DNA of 64,000 nucleotides from Nageia nagi (lineage: Eukaryota; Pinophyta). The notes below the pieces were generated by a model. The model searched no databases. It had not been told where the DNA came from and saw only the letters and a program-made list of their open reading frames with translations. Below are positions 44,601 to 57,599 of the stretch, one piece after another. Both the position numbers and the translations under genes were made by a program. The stretch lies in NCBI GenBank assembly GCA_050084985.1, contig JBITNC010000001.1, forward strand, positions 92,256,001-92,320,000, read 5' to 3'. Numbering within the stretch: position 1 is the first letter of the stretch; each line of letters begins with the position of its first letter.

Positions 44601-47600
44601 TCTTAATGGAAAAGGTAGTTTATCTCTTTGTATACTAATCTTAACTCATAGATGGTTTGACCAAAATTCTTCGCTCTTTTTTTTTGGCAAAGCTTCCAAT
44701 AATATTTGTAGGACAAGATGAAAGGTAAAGTAAAATTTGTGTCTAACATGCAGTCATTTGCAAATAGGGAATTAATTTTAGATCATGGTGAATTGCAAGG
44801 ATCATATTTGGAACCATTCCCTATGAATTTATTAATAGAACAAGAAAAAGATGCTAACCATGCTCGCATATGGCATTGATGCAAAAGATATAATTTCACT
44901 CAAAATGTACTATGCTTTCTTCGATAGGCACCTATATTGGGGAAGTATAACAGCAATTCCCAAAATAAATTTGTTTATAACATTAAATTTATTGTTATTT
45001 AAATTATTAAATGAGATTTAGTCAACTCAAAGTTATGGCAATTCATAATCAAACTCTACAACCATCATCAACATTCTTTCTAGCCTTCATGGGGATTTTA
45101 GAGAAACAATATATGGAGATTCATTAAGATGTTGTTGAAAAATTAATAGATCTCACATTTGATCTTATTGTGGGTATGCAAAACTTAATAATCTAAAAAA
45201 CTCAAGATCTAGAATGATGATAAGATATGCACAGAAGGCATTGGAAGAGATGTAGGAATAAAGCATCAATATAAACTCTACAATAGCATGCACCATTGAA
45301 TGAATAAGTAGAGTATGTATGGAAAAACATTAAAGATTATTTGATATTATTAATTTTTTTATGTGTGGTTGTGTATACCCAGACATCTATATACATGAAG
45401 TGCACAAGACCATGGAATTGTTTGATAATAGTCTGAATGGAAACCAAATTCATGGATAGTGAACAATAATGGTGGCAAGATAAACATTAAATGAGCTTTT
45501 CCTATGGAGATACTAGAGGATTTTGTGCAATTACAATGTATGAATCAAATTACATTTTGTTTACCAACATATTCCCTATACAAATCATTATGAAGACTTA
45601 CAAATGGATAAATAACTCTATCAAGAAGCATGAACACTATGGAGAAAATCAAAACCTTTATGCATGAATCCAAGATCATATGCGGCAAAGGAATTATCAA
45701 ATAAACTAAATAAAAATGTAATAATCCAATAAAATTGAATATTTCTCAACAATTTTCAAATAATTAGTATAAATGTATACCCTTTTCTAAAAGCAAAAGT
45801 GCCAATTATCACATGAATGTATTAAATAGACTAGGTAGCATGTCATTTCAAAAGGAGCAAGGCTACTATAATCCACTATTTCATAGACTTTTTATCAAAG
45901 AATTCTACCATACATATATTAAAAGGACAACTTCAACTAGACATAAAAATGCAAAAGGATGCACCTTGATTTAGAGAGGAAAAGAGAGACTTCTTTTCTT
46001 CACGTAATCCAAGCTTGAGAATAAGCAAAATAAAAAGAAAATAGCAAGAGATAGATAGGTAGTTAGTTATTTTTCCAATGCTCTACTCATTTATTTATAG
46101 CTAAAGGGGCTCAAATGTGTCCAAATGGATGTCTCCTCACAACCTCAATAATTTTTGGTTAGGTTTGGTTAAAGTTGGAGATGATGTTAATGGCATTTAA
46201 TACTTTGGAATCTTTTTCATTAGTTGACAATTTAGTACCAACACTTATCCACACTTAACACAAAAATAAAAAATTAAGTAGAGTCATTACTCTATTATTT
46301 TCCTAGATATTATATATCATTTCATACTACAAGGAGACCTTAGTCTCTATCTAATAGTATTTTTACTATTAGCCCTATGTGGAAATAATATGGACACTTA
46401 TATTCAACTTTTTACCCCATTAAATTTATTTTTTTAACCTTATATTAACTTTCAAATTTAACTAAAGTTATATTCCCTTTTTCCCTCCATTTCAAATTCA
46501 ACTTTAAAAAATACAAAATAAGGGAAAACACATCTTTACCTGTGACAATCACCTCATCCTACAGAGTAAGGTTAATCCATAAAGTTTTGCAAACATATTT
46601 TTATCAAGAAATCAAAAATCACAATAATTATGCATCTACATGATTTACGATGGTCATAGGGTGTGTCAACGAATCAATGCCAATCATTTCCTCCCCTTAT
46701 CTTTATATTACCATCACTATTTCAGATTTGGTCCATAGGGTCTTTGGGTTGCTTTTCCACTCTATGACCTATGTCAAAACATCTCAAAGCCAACATCAAA
46801 TTGTCACAAATGATACATATTCCCATATCAAACTTGTCATTACCATAGTATTATAAAAACATAATTCATTCAAATCCTTGATGGTACTCAATGTAAAATA
46901 GTGTCTTGAGGTGGATCATGATAGTCCCAAAGTATGAAAAACTATAAATTGTACATTCTTTGAATGCTAAGTGTTTGATGAAATGTCTTTGAAATCAAAT
47001 TTAGAGGGTACTTAGTCATAGGTATAGTAATAAATCTATGATGATTTAGAGGCTAAAATGTTTAATGAAGGTATTTAGATATATTATGAATATGTGGTTA
47101 AAATGTAAGCTCAAGAGAAGATATGAGGAGGACATGGTGAGCATTGCAAAATAGCTTCAGAGAGTTTTTTTTAAGTTTTGGATAGTTTTGTTGTTTTTAT
47201 GATAATTTTACTTCAAGGTGTATTCGATTAAAATGGATCAGTATTGTACATATTTGTATGTTTGAAAATATTTTAAAATAATGTTGGAAGTGTTAGCTTA
47301 GTATTTGGGTTGATTGGTGGCATTGTCGATATATGTTTGGACAAGTTTACACTTTATGGGACAAATGCAAAATTAGCACTGAAGGCCTTATTGAAGGTGA
47401 AATTATGAGAAATACGTAAGGATTTTAGGTTTGAAACTTTTAAAAGAGGTAGTTATTATTAATATGAATATAATATCCAAATTTAAAGTGAAATAGAAAC
47501 CCATGGAAGATTTGGCATTAGTTGTAAAAATTTAATTTCTTAATTTTTTTAGTTTTGGGCAACCTTGTGAATAGTAATGTTTTTAGTCAAATTCATCTCT

Positions 47601-48252
47601 TATATTTATGGAATTGGTTGTTTAGATTTTTTTCACATATAGCACATTGATATGAACAACTTTACTTCTTAAATCATGTCAATATAAAGTCCTAAAGTTT
47701 GAGAACAAGTAAAGTACATAGTACTTTATCCTTGTATTATTTGACAAAACGCTTTATTAATAGTTGGGCACTTTGTATAAACATGTTTTATATTTATTAC
47801 AAATTTAAAAGATCTATTTTTTATAAGAGAGAGTTTCTCATTTAAAAATGGATAAAGTGATAATATTAAAACAAGTGAGAGCTATTGAAACAAAAATATA
47901 AGAGAATGCCCATGTGTTGAAAGTGTTGTTATTTTTAAAAGAAATAAAAGGGGACATCTATTATATGTTGTGTATGCTTGAAAAGAAACTAAAGATAACA
48001 ACAAGGTAATGATTTTTCATTATTTTGCAAGCAATGATTGATAAAAATATGGAAGGCCAAGAGTTAGGGAAGGGAATATGAAGAGGGTTTCAAGTAGTCT
48101 ATTTTTTATTATTCAGTGAGTGTGGAGAGAGTGCAAAGATATCCTTTTTAGATGTAAAATAGTGAGATCAATTTGGTACAGTGTGATATGATTAGTGCTT
48201 CAATTCAATGTTGATGATGTAGTTTCAAAAAGCTAGACCATTTAGGGTCTTG
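41650..48252. other. Long stretch without recognised genes
   Basis: I found no gag, protease, RT or integrase block and no clean frame over 70 codons in these 6.6 kb. A minus-strand reading near 43620-43560 (YEHLGYLRVPW) faintly recalls the end of a LINE RT but lacks any catalytic motif. Similar phrases around 'agttttgggcaa' occur near 42310 and 47560, perhaps parts of one repeat family. The ends of any element were not found. Confidence 0.35.
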
Positions 48253-48606
48253 TGTTAGGACTCAAATTTTCATACAAGTTTTCAATTTTGCTGAGTTGGT
48301 GCTTGGAAATCAGAGTCATGCTCCATGTAGTGTGTGCTGCAAAAAATTTGGTTGGTTGGTGCCATTTCTAGTAGTAGCTGCTACAAAATTTGTAAAAGGC
48401 CATCCATAATTTTTGACTAAATTTGGGTGGAAGCCCAAGCATTCCATTGGCATCGTGGTTTTTTCCACATCGAGTTTCTACTATAAATTCAGTATTTAAT
48501 GGTGTATGATTTTGTGTGTTGCTTTTATTTATTTAATTTCATAGTGAATTTAATGTTTTAACACACATTGATTCACCCCTCTCTCAATGTCACACTTAGT
48601 TCAACA
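48253..48606 (+). repeat. Ty1/copia LTR, solo or truncated
   Basis: Starts TGTTAGGACTC and ends TTCAACA. Inside are ttttttccacatcgagtttc and a T-rich tail, followed by gattcacccctctctcaatg and tcacacttag. This order is typical for copia LTRs of the Tork type. Neither a PBS nor coding DNA follows, and the 5-bp flanks (tcttg, atttt) do not match. It is therefore a remnant rather than a clean solo LTR. Confidence 0.6.
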
Positions 48607-48739
48607 ATTTTAATTCTTTTTAAATACTTTTGATAATTTCTTGTTATATTTTGATAATTGAATTAAGCCATTTAAAAGCAATATCATGAACTAAATATAT
48701 ACAATGCAAGTAATCCTTGTATTTAGAAAATATGTTATT

Positions 48740-49580
48740 TTTAGGTATCTATAAATCTAATTATTTATTCTTGCCTAATTTTAAAGTTGCAAAAGTTCAC
48801 ATACATAAAGAATAATTCCAAAGGTTGCTGAATCTAGTCTAAAACTAATTGATTATATTTTTTGAAAATAGTTGAAGGAATCCAAATCCTCCATATCATG
48901 TGATTATTTCAATCTATGATATTGTATCTCTATACTAAATTTTATAAAAGTATATAGGCCTCCTTATGAAAACCATTTTGTAAATACCTTGTAGTCATTA
49001 CAATCCATGAGATGGTGTTTCTTTATTGTATTTCTATCAAATTCAATTAATATCTAGAAATGACCAAAGTAGGTTATAATGGGATTAAAAAAATATAAAT
49101 TTAGAATAGACAAGAGGCATAACATAAGCATCTCCCAAAAGGTACAATATAATAAAAATATATTGTGATTTGGACATAAGCACAATTATTCCATTTCTTC
49201 AAATAGTTTGATGAATTCCATTTTATAACCATTCTTTGCACACCCTATAATCCTGATAGTCCATGAAATCATCATTATCAACAAATCTTATCAATCAAAA
49301 TCATTACATTATTAATATTCCCATATTTTCCATACATGTATATCAATGTTGTTATCGTAATTGCATGTGAAAGAAACCCACATCTTATTATTCATGAATT
49401 TTCATGCCCAATTTTAAAGTTTTAAAAGTGGTATATACATGAAGAATATTTGCAAAGGTTATTGAATCTATTTTGAAACTAGTTAATTGTATTTTTCTAA
49501 AATAGTTAAGGGACTCCAAACCATTCATGATATGTGCATATCTTATGATCATACTTTTATAAGGTAAACATATCACATAA
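48740..49580 (-). pseudogene. PPR protein relic (PLS type)
   Basis: The minus strand gives consecutive repeat pieces. Frame 49576-49388 has NYFRKIQLTSFKIDSITFAN and TFKTLKLGMKIHE. Near 49370-49280 LIYMYGKYGNINNV is read. Then ISWTIRIIGCAKNGYKMEFI and KLFEEME occur near 49260-49190, and ISWIVMTTRYLQNGFHKEA near 49010-48960. This is the normal 35-residue PPR spacing, with shifts between pieces. A dead PLS PPR gene or part of one. Confidence 0.78.
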
Positions 49581-50950
49581 GAAAGTTTCTAGTAATGTTT
49601 ATTAATCATTATTATCATACTATATGGTATAAATTCATAATGATATTTGGATTATGGTCAATGTATAGATGTTGATCCTAAATCATCACACACTTCAAAT
49701 ACTACATGTCATAGAAAGATAGGTAAAAATGATTGGAATCAGAGTTAAGCAACATAAATAAGGTGGAAAATAATTCATAATATTAATGGATAGCCCATAT
49801 GAGAAAATTATACTAAGATTTCATGTTTATTAGGGATGATTGTGAGGGAGCTTATCTTTATCAGTTATCTAGATTGGATACTAGTACCAACAGAATTTTA
49901 AAACTACTTATGGGAACTCATGAAGATAAATTTCTACCCAATAAATATCACAATGTACATTTTTGAATGCTTATATAAATGTTACATCTAATAATATAAT
50001 AGTTTCATATTGAAATAATTTATCATTTTGAATTCTATGTGTAGACTCTTGAAAGTGATTTTCTATATATCATAAAATGATATTTTATGATATCTAGAAA
50101 TAATATTATTAAAAGGTGTAAATGTCAATAAAGTTCAAGTATAAAAGAAGCTTAAAGAAGGCATTCCATACCAGATTCCAACAAGATCCACACATAATAT
50201 GAATAGGATGAATTTAGAGCATATCATCCATTATGCAAATATCAAGGATGTCTTTTGATACCATCAATCCAAGGATCTATTATACTTTTACTCCCTATCC
50301 CACTATCTTGCATTATTCTCTATGATTCTTTAGGAAGCATGATGTTAGTGGAGTGCATCATCTGAGTGCAAAATGTTAATAAAGTTCATCAAGGATATAT
50401 CTATAGCATTTTATGTCCACATTCAAGTATCCAAACTCAAAATATAGTTCATATCTATACAAATGATACCAAATTTGATATTCATAGAAGTGGGATTTGA
50501 CCCATTTGATAACACATTGAAGAATATTTAGTCTATTGGTGCAATATTATCATTCCTTAAAACATTATAGATATAAAGGTGAATTATTAATTTAATTCAT
50601 TTTTAACTATCTACATTTTGGTTAACCCATCTATTTTATTGATTTTTATCCTTTAGGATAACATTTTATGCATATCTATGGAGAAAATGATAGTGTTAGT
50701 GGTGTTGATTATCAGTTGATAAGGCACCCACATAGTAAAAATGTCCTAGAATTTTGATCTTTAGGATATCCTTAATTAATTAAAGGATAAGTATAAGCTT
50801 TTTGTTAACTTACAAAATTATGGTATGAAAGTATGATTAATCAAAATAGATAGCAAGATTTAATAAGTGTCTATCAGGAGTTGGATCAGTAGTTTTCCAA
50901 ATTCAATAAGGATTTGGTTGAGATCAAATATTATTTAAAGGAATATGAGT
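49581..50950. other. Spacer before the first plus-strand Tat-like body
   Basis: No coding motif recognised. The 5' LTR of the element starting at about 50960 may lie here, but I could not pair it with another copy. Confidence 0.35.
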
Positions 50951-50959
50951 ATGATGGAT

Positions 50960-51850
50960 CATTTAGTACTCTTATTTTAGGAGATATTAAACTTTCCCCT
51001 CACACTTGAGTTTAACACCCCATGTTTGAGATTGTTAATGGAGAAGGAGATCCTAAGCATCATCTTATCATCTTTCAAGAACAGTGTATTTTGAAATTGG
51101 GTAATTAGGATAAGCTAAAGGTGATTTTTCTTCCAATGAGTCTCAAAGGAGATGTTATGTAATATTTATATAATTTACCTTATAGTTCTATTCATTCATT
51201 TGGGGATATGATGAAGTTATTCATGGATTAGTACAAGCATAATATCAAGAATTCAATGAAGGTTGTAGATCTATGTGTAATGTGTCAAGGTCCCAATGAT
51301 CCCTTGAAAAAAATCATCCTACGATATAAAATTTATAGAAATATACAACATATATATTAGGTTAATATGATATTAATATAATATTTTCATATCTTATCCT
51401 TCCTATTTTGAAAAAACATACCATAGATTATTTAGAGGGAGGATTCTAGAATATAATAAAGAAGGTGATAGCAAAAGAATTAGTATTAATTGAGTTAAAT
51501 TATTAAAACATGGATGTAATACAATTTCCAAAGAAATAAGAAAATCTTATACTAATAAAGAAGAAAAACCAATTAATACGGTAGAAGTTCGACTATAATT
51601 GACTAAATCTACCACACATAGAGAGTTCCAATTCAATTTTTTGGTTTGACCAAAGATTATTTTTTTAGATATTTTAATAAAGAGGTCATTAAAACCCATG
51701 GAGAGAAGACCACAAGATTATATTCTAAATTATGCAAGCAATATTTCTATTGTGCATACCATTAAAGAAGGGATCACTCTACAAATTGGTGCAAGAACAT
51801 GGAGCCTACTATTTTGGACTTAATTACATAAGGGAAGCATGAGATACAAG
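50960..51850 (+). pseudogene. Gag of element X
   Basis: FEIVNGEGDPKHHLIIFQEQ, LPMSLKGDVM and SFGDMMKLFMD are legible, followed by a YCAYH...DHSTNWC knuckle at 51748-51792 and LDLIT. Multiple stops. Confidence 0.75.
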
Positions 51851-52199
51851 ATCCAAGTAACAAAGATAATGTATATAAATAATCATTCTATAAAATCTCC
51901 ATTGATGTAGAGGTTTTTACTACCATTAGAAGTGGACATCCCAAGAATATCCAAGATCCTATAATGCAAGACCAAGTAAGTTTCCTACCAAATCCTAGAA
52001 CATATACTATGTTAGTATAGCTAAAAAATAGTTGAAAAAAAATTAGTTTATATGAGTTAATTTATATATCAAAAACTCATATCTTATATAATGCTTTCAA
52101 AATTGAATAATTACCTACCAATTTAGTTATTTATACCTTTTCTAAACTTGTATACTCTTGGATGCATTATAATCTCATAAAGTTTGATGATAATGAGTT

Positions 52200-52687
52200 G
52201 CCAAACTAATATATAATAGATGAACATTTAGTACTTTACATAGAACCATATGCAGAAGGATATGAGGTTAAAAGGTATTTGACTAATCTTGGATCTAGTG
52301 TAAAAGTATGTTTATTAGACTCAACTACAAGTCATCAATAGGAAGTTAAAATATAACTTGTTGTTGGATACACCTTGGATCTATGAAATGAAAGTTGTAC
52401 CTTCCATATTGTGTATGTGTTTGAAATTTAAGCATGAGGGATATTTACAAATAATTAAAGTTGATCCATAGCCCTATGAATTCTATAATTTTGTAAATTT
52501 TGATCTAGATGTTGTTCATGTTCCTCACATGAAAATTAATGTGTTTAGATTCCCTTTTGAAGAGAATAAGTGAAGTTTAAAAAAGATAGAATAATAGGTT
52601 CATTTGATAGAAGTAGGACCTAGAATGTACAAAATTCAAGACTTGGATCTAATGGTTTCCGTAAAAACATTGGGTTTCCCACAAACC
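52200..52687 (+). pseudogene. Protease region of element X
   Basis: EHLVLYIEPYAEGYEVKRYL leads into TNLGSSVKVC, where D-T-G is replaced: Asn stands in the Asp position. Downstream the frame is lost until the RT deletion. Confidence 0.65.
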
Positions 52688-52830
52688 CAAAAATAGTATT
52701 TGCTTCTAAAAAATTGAGACATTATCTATTGTATTGCACTACATTTGTTGTTATCCTTGTTAATCCTTTGAAATATCTTATGGAAAAGCAATATTTATCA
52801 AGCACAGTAGTAAAATTGCTAATGTTATAT
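52688..52830 (+). pseudogene. End of the first RNase H of element X
   Basis: FASKKLRHYLLYCTTFVVIL and NPLKYLMEKQYLSSTVVK match 58550-58680 of element Y closely. Everything upstream of this point in RT and RNase H is absent. Confidence 0.8.
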
Positions 52831-53079
52831 AGGAGTTTGATATAAATATGGTAAAACATAAATCTATAAAAGGGAAGGCCATTATAGAATTGATAGCTGA
52901 GTTCCCAAAGAATTATGAAGCAATTTTCCATGAGGAATTTCTAGATGAATTTGAGAATGATCCACACTGTCAATGGCATGTAGACCTATCAAAAGGCCAT
53001 CAATGAGGTGTATACCTATCAGAAGGTCACCGATGGTGTAATTTTGATGAGATATCGATACCTAATGAATATGTGTGCC

Positions 53080-53500
53080 TAATGGAAGATGAACCTAATG
53101 TTTGTATGTTATATTTTGATGGATCTAAATGTTTATATAGAGAAAGGGTAGGTATTGTCTTGGTTTCTTCTACAAATGAGGTAATCCCCATGACTTACAA
53201 ACTTGGTTTCTAATGCACAAATAATATGGAAAAATATGAAGCATTGATATTGGGTTTGAAAGTAGTTGTCACATTGAGAATAAAATATTTATAAATTTAT
53301 GGTGATTCATAGCTTATCATTAACCAAGTACAGGATATTTTTCATACAAAAGATGAGAAATTGAGGTCCTATAAGGTAGGGGTTAATGATTTACTAGATT
53401 AGTTTGATAAACATACTATTTAGAATATCCCACAGACTAATAATAGGTATGCATATGCCCTAGCAAGTGCAACTTCTCTTGCAACAATCAAAATTGAGGA
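53080..53500 (+). pseudogene. Second RNase H of element X
   Basis: VCMLYFDGSKCLYRER, VGIVLVSSTNEVIPM, CTNNMEKYEALILGLK, YGDS-stop-LIINQVQDIF and RYAYALASATSLA. The catalytic Glu of NN.AEYEAL reads Lys (MEKYEAL) and the last Asp of .ADALA reads Tyr (AYALA). Both losses would kill activity. Confidence 0.84.
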
Positions 53501-53513
53501 TGAAGAGACTATC

Positions 53514-54730
53514 TTGAAAATATGTAAGCTTAGTACTCCCTTTTATATTGAAGATATGCATGAAATTAAAACTTATTTTATTGTTGAGGAAAATGATTTT
53601 CAGAATTCATATTTTGATATTTACAATTATTTGAAGAATCAAACAATTCCTAATGATTTTGATAGAAATGAAAAGGTTAGGTTGAAAAGAATTACTATTA
53701 AATATGTTATCATTGGGGAAGTATTGTACATAAGGTCTTTTGATGGTGCTTTATTGAGATGTCTAATGCAACATGAAATAGCTACAACATTAGAACAAGC
53801 TCATGATGGTTTATGTAGAGGATATTTTTATTCAATGGCATTGTATACCAAGCTTTTGCATATTGGTTATTATTGGCCCATAATGGAAGAAGATTATAAA
53901 AATCATGTGAAGACTTGTTTACAATATCAAAAGCATGCTAATTTGGAAAATAAACCTAGTCAAGAGTTAAATTCAGTTATCTTACCATGGCAATTTTCTA
54001 CTTGGGGCATAGATTTGATTGGGCTTATTAATCCTCACTCAAAGGAAGGTTACAAATTTTTCATTACACACAAAGAGTTCACTAAAAAATGGATTGAAGC
54101 TATCTATATGAAATCATTCACTCAAGATAAGATTATTGCATTCCTAGTTGAAAACATCATTACAAGATTTGGTGTGTAACAAAGATTGATTATGGAAAAT
54201 GGGCCTAAATTAAAAGGTAAATACATGAAAGCATTTCATAAAAAGTTTCATATTATGCAAAAATTTTCTTCAGTTTACTATCCTCCAGGTAATGGTCAAG
54301 CTAAAGCTACTAACAAGACCATCAAGAGTATTTTATCAAAAACTTGGGATATATATAAAGGAGATTGGAATGAACAACTACCATATGCATTATGGGCATA
54401 TAGAAAAAGTATTATAATAGCCACTAGGGAAACATCATTCTCATTGGTATATAGAGATGAAGCTATGGTACCATTAGAGTTAGAACTCCCCTCCTTAAGG
54501 ATTTCATTACAAGGATATATAATAGATAAAGATGTAAGGAAAGCTAGGTTGCAACAATTAGATTCATTAGATGATAAGAGACTGAGAGAAATTGAACATT
54601 AGAAGGTATTTCATACAAAAATGAAAAGAGTGTATGGAAAGATTATCAAGGAAAAAGAATTCAAAGTGGGAGATCTAGTGCTTAAAGAGAATATCAATAA
54701 GACAACTACAAATGATGAAGTTAATATGTA
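53514..54730 (+). pseudogene. Integrase of element X
   Basis: Two long frames, 53514-54179 (221 codons) and 54186-54602 (138 codons), separated by a stop. The zinc region (QAHDGLCRGYFYS, GYYWPIMEEDYKNHV, KTCLQYQ) has Tyr at the second His and at the last Cys. The core keeps the first Asp (WGIDLIGL). The second Asp block reads IMENGPKL (Glu) and the third acidic residue is Lys (GNGQAKATNK). LPYALWAYRKS and SFSLVYRDEAMVP follow. The tail (EFKVGDLVLKENI) runs to about 54730. It is the longest readable protein in the window, but catalytically dead. Confidence 0.9.
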
Positions 54731-55257
54731 ATATGCAATGATCTTAAGAATCAAACAAAACTAGGATGTTAATATAAATACACATCAAAGGCAACACAAG
54801 AGACATCATGCAAGGGCATCAAAAATACTAAGAGAGACTTCAACAAATGCAAGATCACTCTATCCTACCAACAATGGTGTTTTGTAATACCACCTTTGAA
54901 TAGATATATTAAACCCTTCAACTTGATTTCACATATCTTTTATGCTATTCATGGATTCACTTATTTAACATAGCTAGTGGTGTAGCATCTTTGGGCCATT
55001 GGTGGTGTATATCTTTGTGAATGCACTATGGTGAGTGATGAATGGTTTCTATTATTTCATGTTTATGTGATTATGATAAAGGTACATTGATTATTATTAT
55101 TATTTTATGCCATATTTCTCATATATGATTCAATAACATATTATAGAAAAATAATGCATCAATTTATCATTTATGCATTATTTTGGATGTAATAGATCTA
55201 CACTATCAGTAACATTTTTAGCTATTTTTAGGTTTTTAGTAGCATAAAATGGGAATA
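54731..55257. other. Spacer between elements X and Y
   Basis: No motif recognised. It probably holds remains of an LTR or untranslated DNA. Words around 55200-55235 (cactatcagtaacattttta) recur loosely at 63424-63450. Confidence 0.35.
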
Positions 55258-56434
55258 ATTTATGAAAGAAATTCTTAGTAGAATAGAAAATATGGAAAAT
55301 AAAATTAAGTTGTTCAATAGTTTTGGTAGTTCATTGACAATCCCAGATCTTGTCATAGTTGTATGACTTAACAATATTAAGAATAGAATAAGATCACAAC
55401 AAAGTGAAAAGGACTATGATGGTGTATTCATCTCACCCTTATATGAGGAGATCCATAATTTTCCCCTACCACCCAAGCATAAGGCCCTCAATTTCAAGAT
55501 TTTTAGTGGTTAACAAAACCCAAAACAACATCTTATTAGCTTTCGTAAAGAGTACTTATTGAAATTAGGGTTAGAGGAGAAGTTGATGATAAAGTGTCTA
55601 CGAGGTGATGCTAGTCAATGGTTCTATAATTTTCCTAGTGGTTAAATTGATTCTTTCAATTCATTGGTCAAATTATTCATGGGACAATACAAACACAACA
55701 TCAAAGAGCAAAGTACCATTACAAAGTTATGTGAAATGAGACAAATGAGTGATGAAATCATAGAAAATTACATTCCATAATTCAAAAAGGTATGATAATA
55801 TTTTTGAAGAAAATTATATGAAAGTGAAATTTTTGTTATATTTAGAGATTCTATCTTGCCAATTATTAATTTACATGCACCTAGTAACAAAAATGTGGTA
55901 TTTGAATTATTGATACAAGAATTATTGCAAAAAGAAAAAGTTTTACTTTAGTAAGGGGAGTTCAAGTACGCATCTAATCCTTTCCATAAAGAGAATAGAA
56001 AGATATATGCTAAAAAGGAAGAAAAAAGGGTACATATGGCTGATAGACCTACTTCTCCATCAAAGTTGTGAAGATCTACCACTATAAAAGATGTAAGGTA
56101 CACTTTTCCAATTCAACCAATATTTATTATGAGGGATCTAATGAAAAAGGGATTATTGTAGCCATTAGAAAAATTAGTCCAAGATGATAATGTTCTAATG
56201 GGGAAATCAGATGCTTATTGCACATTTTATCAAAGAAAGGGTCATGCTACCAATTTTTGCAAATCATTAGAGGTGGATATACTGGATCTTATTACTGAAG
56301 GAAAGTATCAAATTGATCAAACAGATGCAAATCAAGGAAATATAATGAATACAATTTCAATGGATAAAGAATTTTGCGTTGGGTTAAGAAGAGGGCATCT
56401 AAGGCATGCTTCCAATTTGGTCACTATAGAATAA
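55258..56434 (+). pseudogene. Gag of element Y with knuckle region
   Basis: The reading starts MKEILSRIENMENKIKLF. It continues LNFKIFSG-stop, HLISFRKEYLLKLGL, CLRGDASQWFYNFPSG and LFMGQYKHNIKEQ, the retrotransposon gag core. Then IQPIFIMRDLMKKGLL leads into the clean frame 56198-56434 with DAYCTFYQRKGHATNFCKSL, a Cys/His knuckle-like block. About six stops lie in between. Confidence 0.82.
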
Positions 56435-56639
56435 GTAAGTATCCCACCTAATCCAAAGAAATATTGTATGATTAAGTAATTAAAAACTACTCCTACTAAG
56501 ATTAGTTTATATGATCTTATATCTAGGTCTAAAATACATAGGGAGATCTTATATACTTTGTTCTAAAAGGAGGTAGCCCCCATAAATATGTCTTTTTTTA
56601 TGTTCTATAAAAAGCTTAGGGCTATTAAAATCTGAAAAT

Positions 56640-57020
56640 ATTAATAAGTAATTGCTCAATGAGTGTTTAGTTTATATATTACACCTATGATTGATGGATG
56701 GGGAATAAAAATAACATTGGTAGATAATGGATCAGTTGTCAATGTATGTTCCAACAAGTTTTTGATCCAAATCAAAGAAAAAGGTGTAGAAATCCCTCCA
56801 TTAGAAGAAGCCACATTTAATATTAGGGAATATGATACCTCATCTTAAAAATTGGTTTGAATAGCTACAATTATGGTAACTACAAAAGTAAGGATAATTG
56901 CAACTAAAATTAAGATTATTGATTCCAAATTATCATATAATTTGCTATTGAGAAGACCTTAGCTTCATAACATGGATGGAATCCCATCTATAGTACATGA
57001 TAAATTAAAGTTTTAATTTT
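56640..57020 (+). pseudogene. Aspartic protease of element Y
   Basis: Frame 56663-56848 has GWGIKITLVDNGSVVNVCSN, where the active site reads D-N-G. YNLLLRRP-stop-LHNMDGIP follows after a stop, the end of the domain. Confidence 0.78.
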
Positions 57021-57219
57021 AGAGTGAGGTCCATACAATTCTTGGTAATCCAAAGCCACATGATTTCTACAATACAATAGATTTTGAGGAATTTACAATG
57101 ACCTATCCAAGGTAGGAGATTGGGCCCTTAGAACAAAATACACTGGGGGAAAACATAGAAAACCAAACTTAGATTACAAAAATTAGAATGGATACATACA
57201 AAATTGAGATTATGGATTT

Positions 57220-57590
57220 TATTTGTGTCTATTGAATATTTGGAATGGTTCAAAATTAGAGGAATTGCCTTCTCTATTGCAAAAGAAAGATGAGCTTACC
57301 TTTCCAATAAAAGAATTGGTGAATGTCAATATTGGGACTACTTATGAGCAAAGACTGGTTGAAATTGGAGCGACCCTCCCTACACCACAACATGAAAGGT
57401 ACAATAAAAAAATTCATTGAACATCACAAAAGTTTTGATTGGTATTATAATGATATGCTTGGTTTATATCCTTCATTTGTTATACATAATCTACCACTTA
57501 AAAAGAGGGCTAATCCAATCAAGAAAAATGCATCTTTCAAAAAATTTGTTAGTCAAGAAATAAATAGAGAAATATTTGAATGCTAGATTT
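57220..57590 (+). pseudogene. Protease-RT linker of element Y
   Basis: Overlapping frames 57223-57420 and 57323-57586 carry VNVNIGTTYEQRLVEIGATL and FIEHHKSFDWYYNDMLGLYP. They match the spacer at 28138-28410 in type. A frameshift joins the two. Confidence 0.72.
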
Positions 57591-57599
57591 ATTAGACCA

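Larger units (their letters stand above)
50960..54730 (+). mobile_element. Tat-like gypsy body without RT (element X)
   Basis: Order on the plus strand: gag, zinc knuckle, protease, then directly the end of the first RNase H, the second RNase H and integrase. The RT domain is missing, with the junction near 52688. LTRs were not identified. It is similar to the minus-strand Tat-like element at 23.4-32.0 kb and to element Y at 55.3-59.0 kb. Confidence 0.82.

Noticed and set aside
45360-45640. Possible PPR fragment on the plus strand
   Set aside because: Phrases such as HKTMELFDNSLNGNQ are suggestive but lack the ISWN..I or MYaKcG blocks seen in the three accepted relics.
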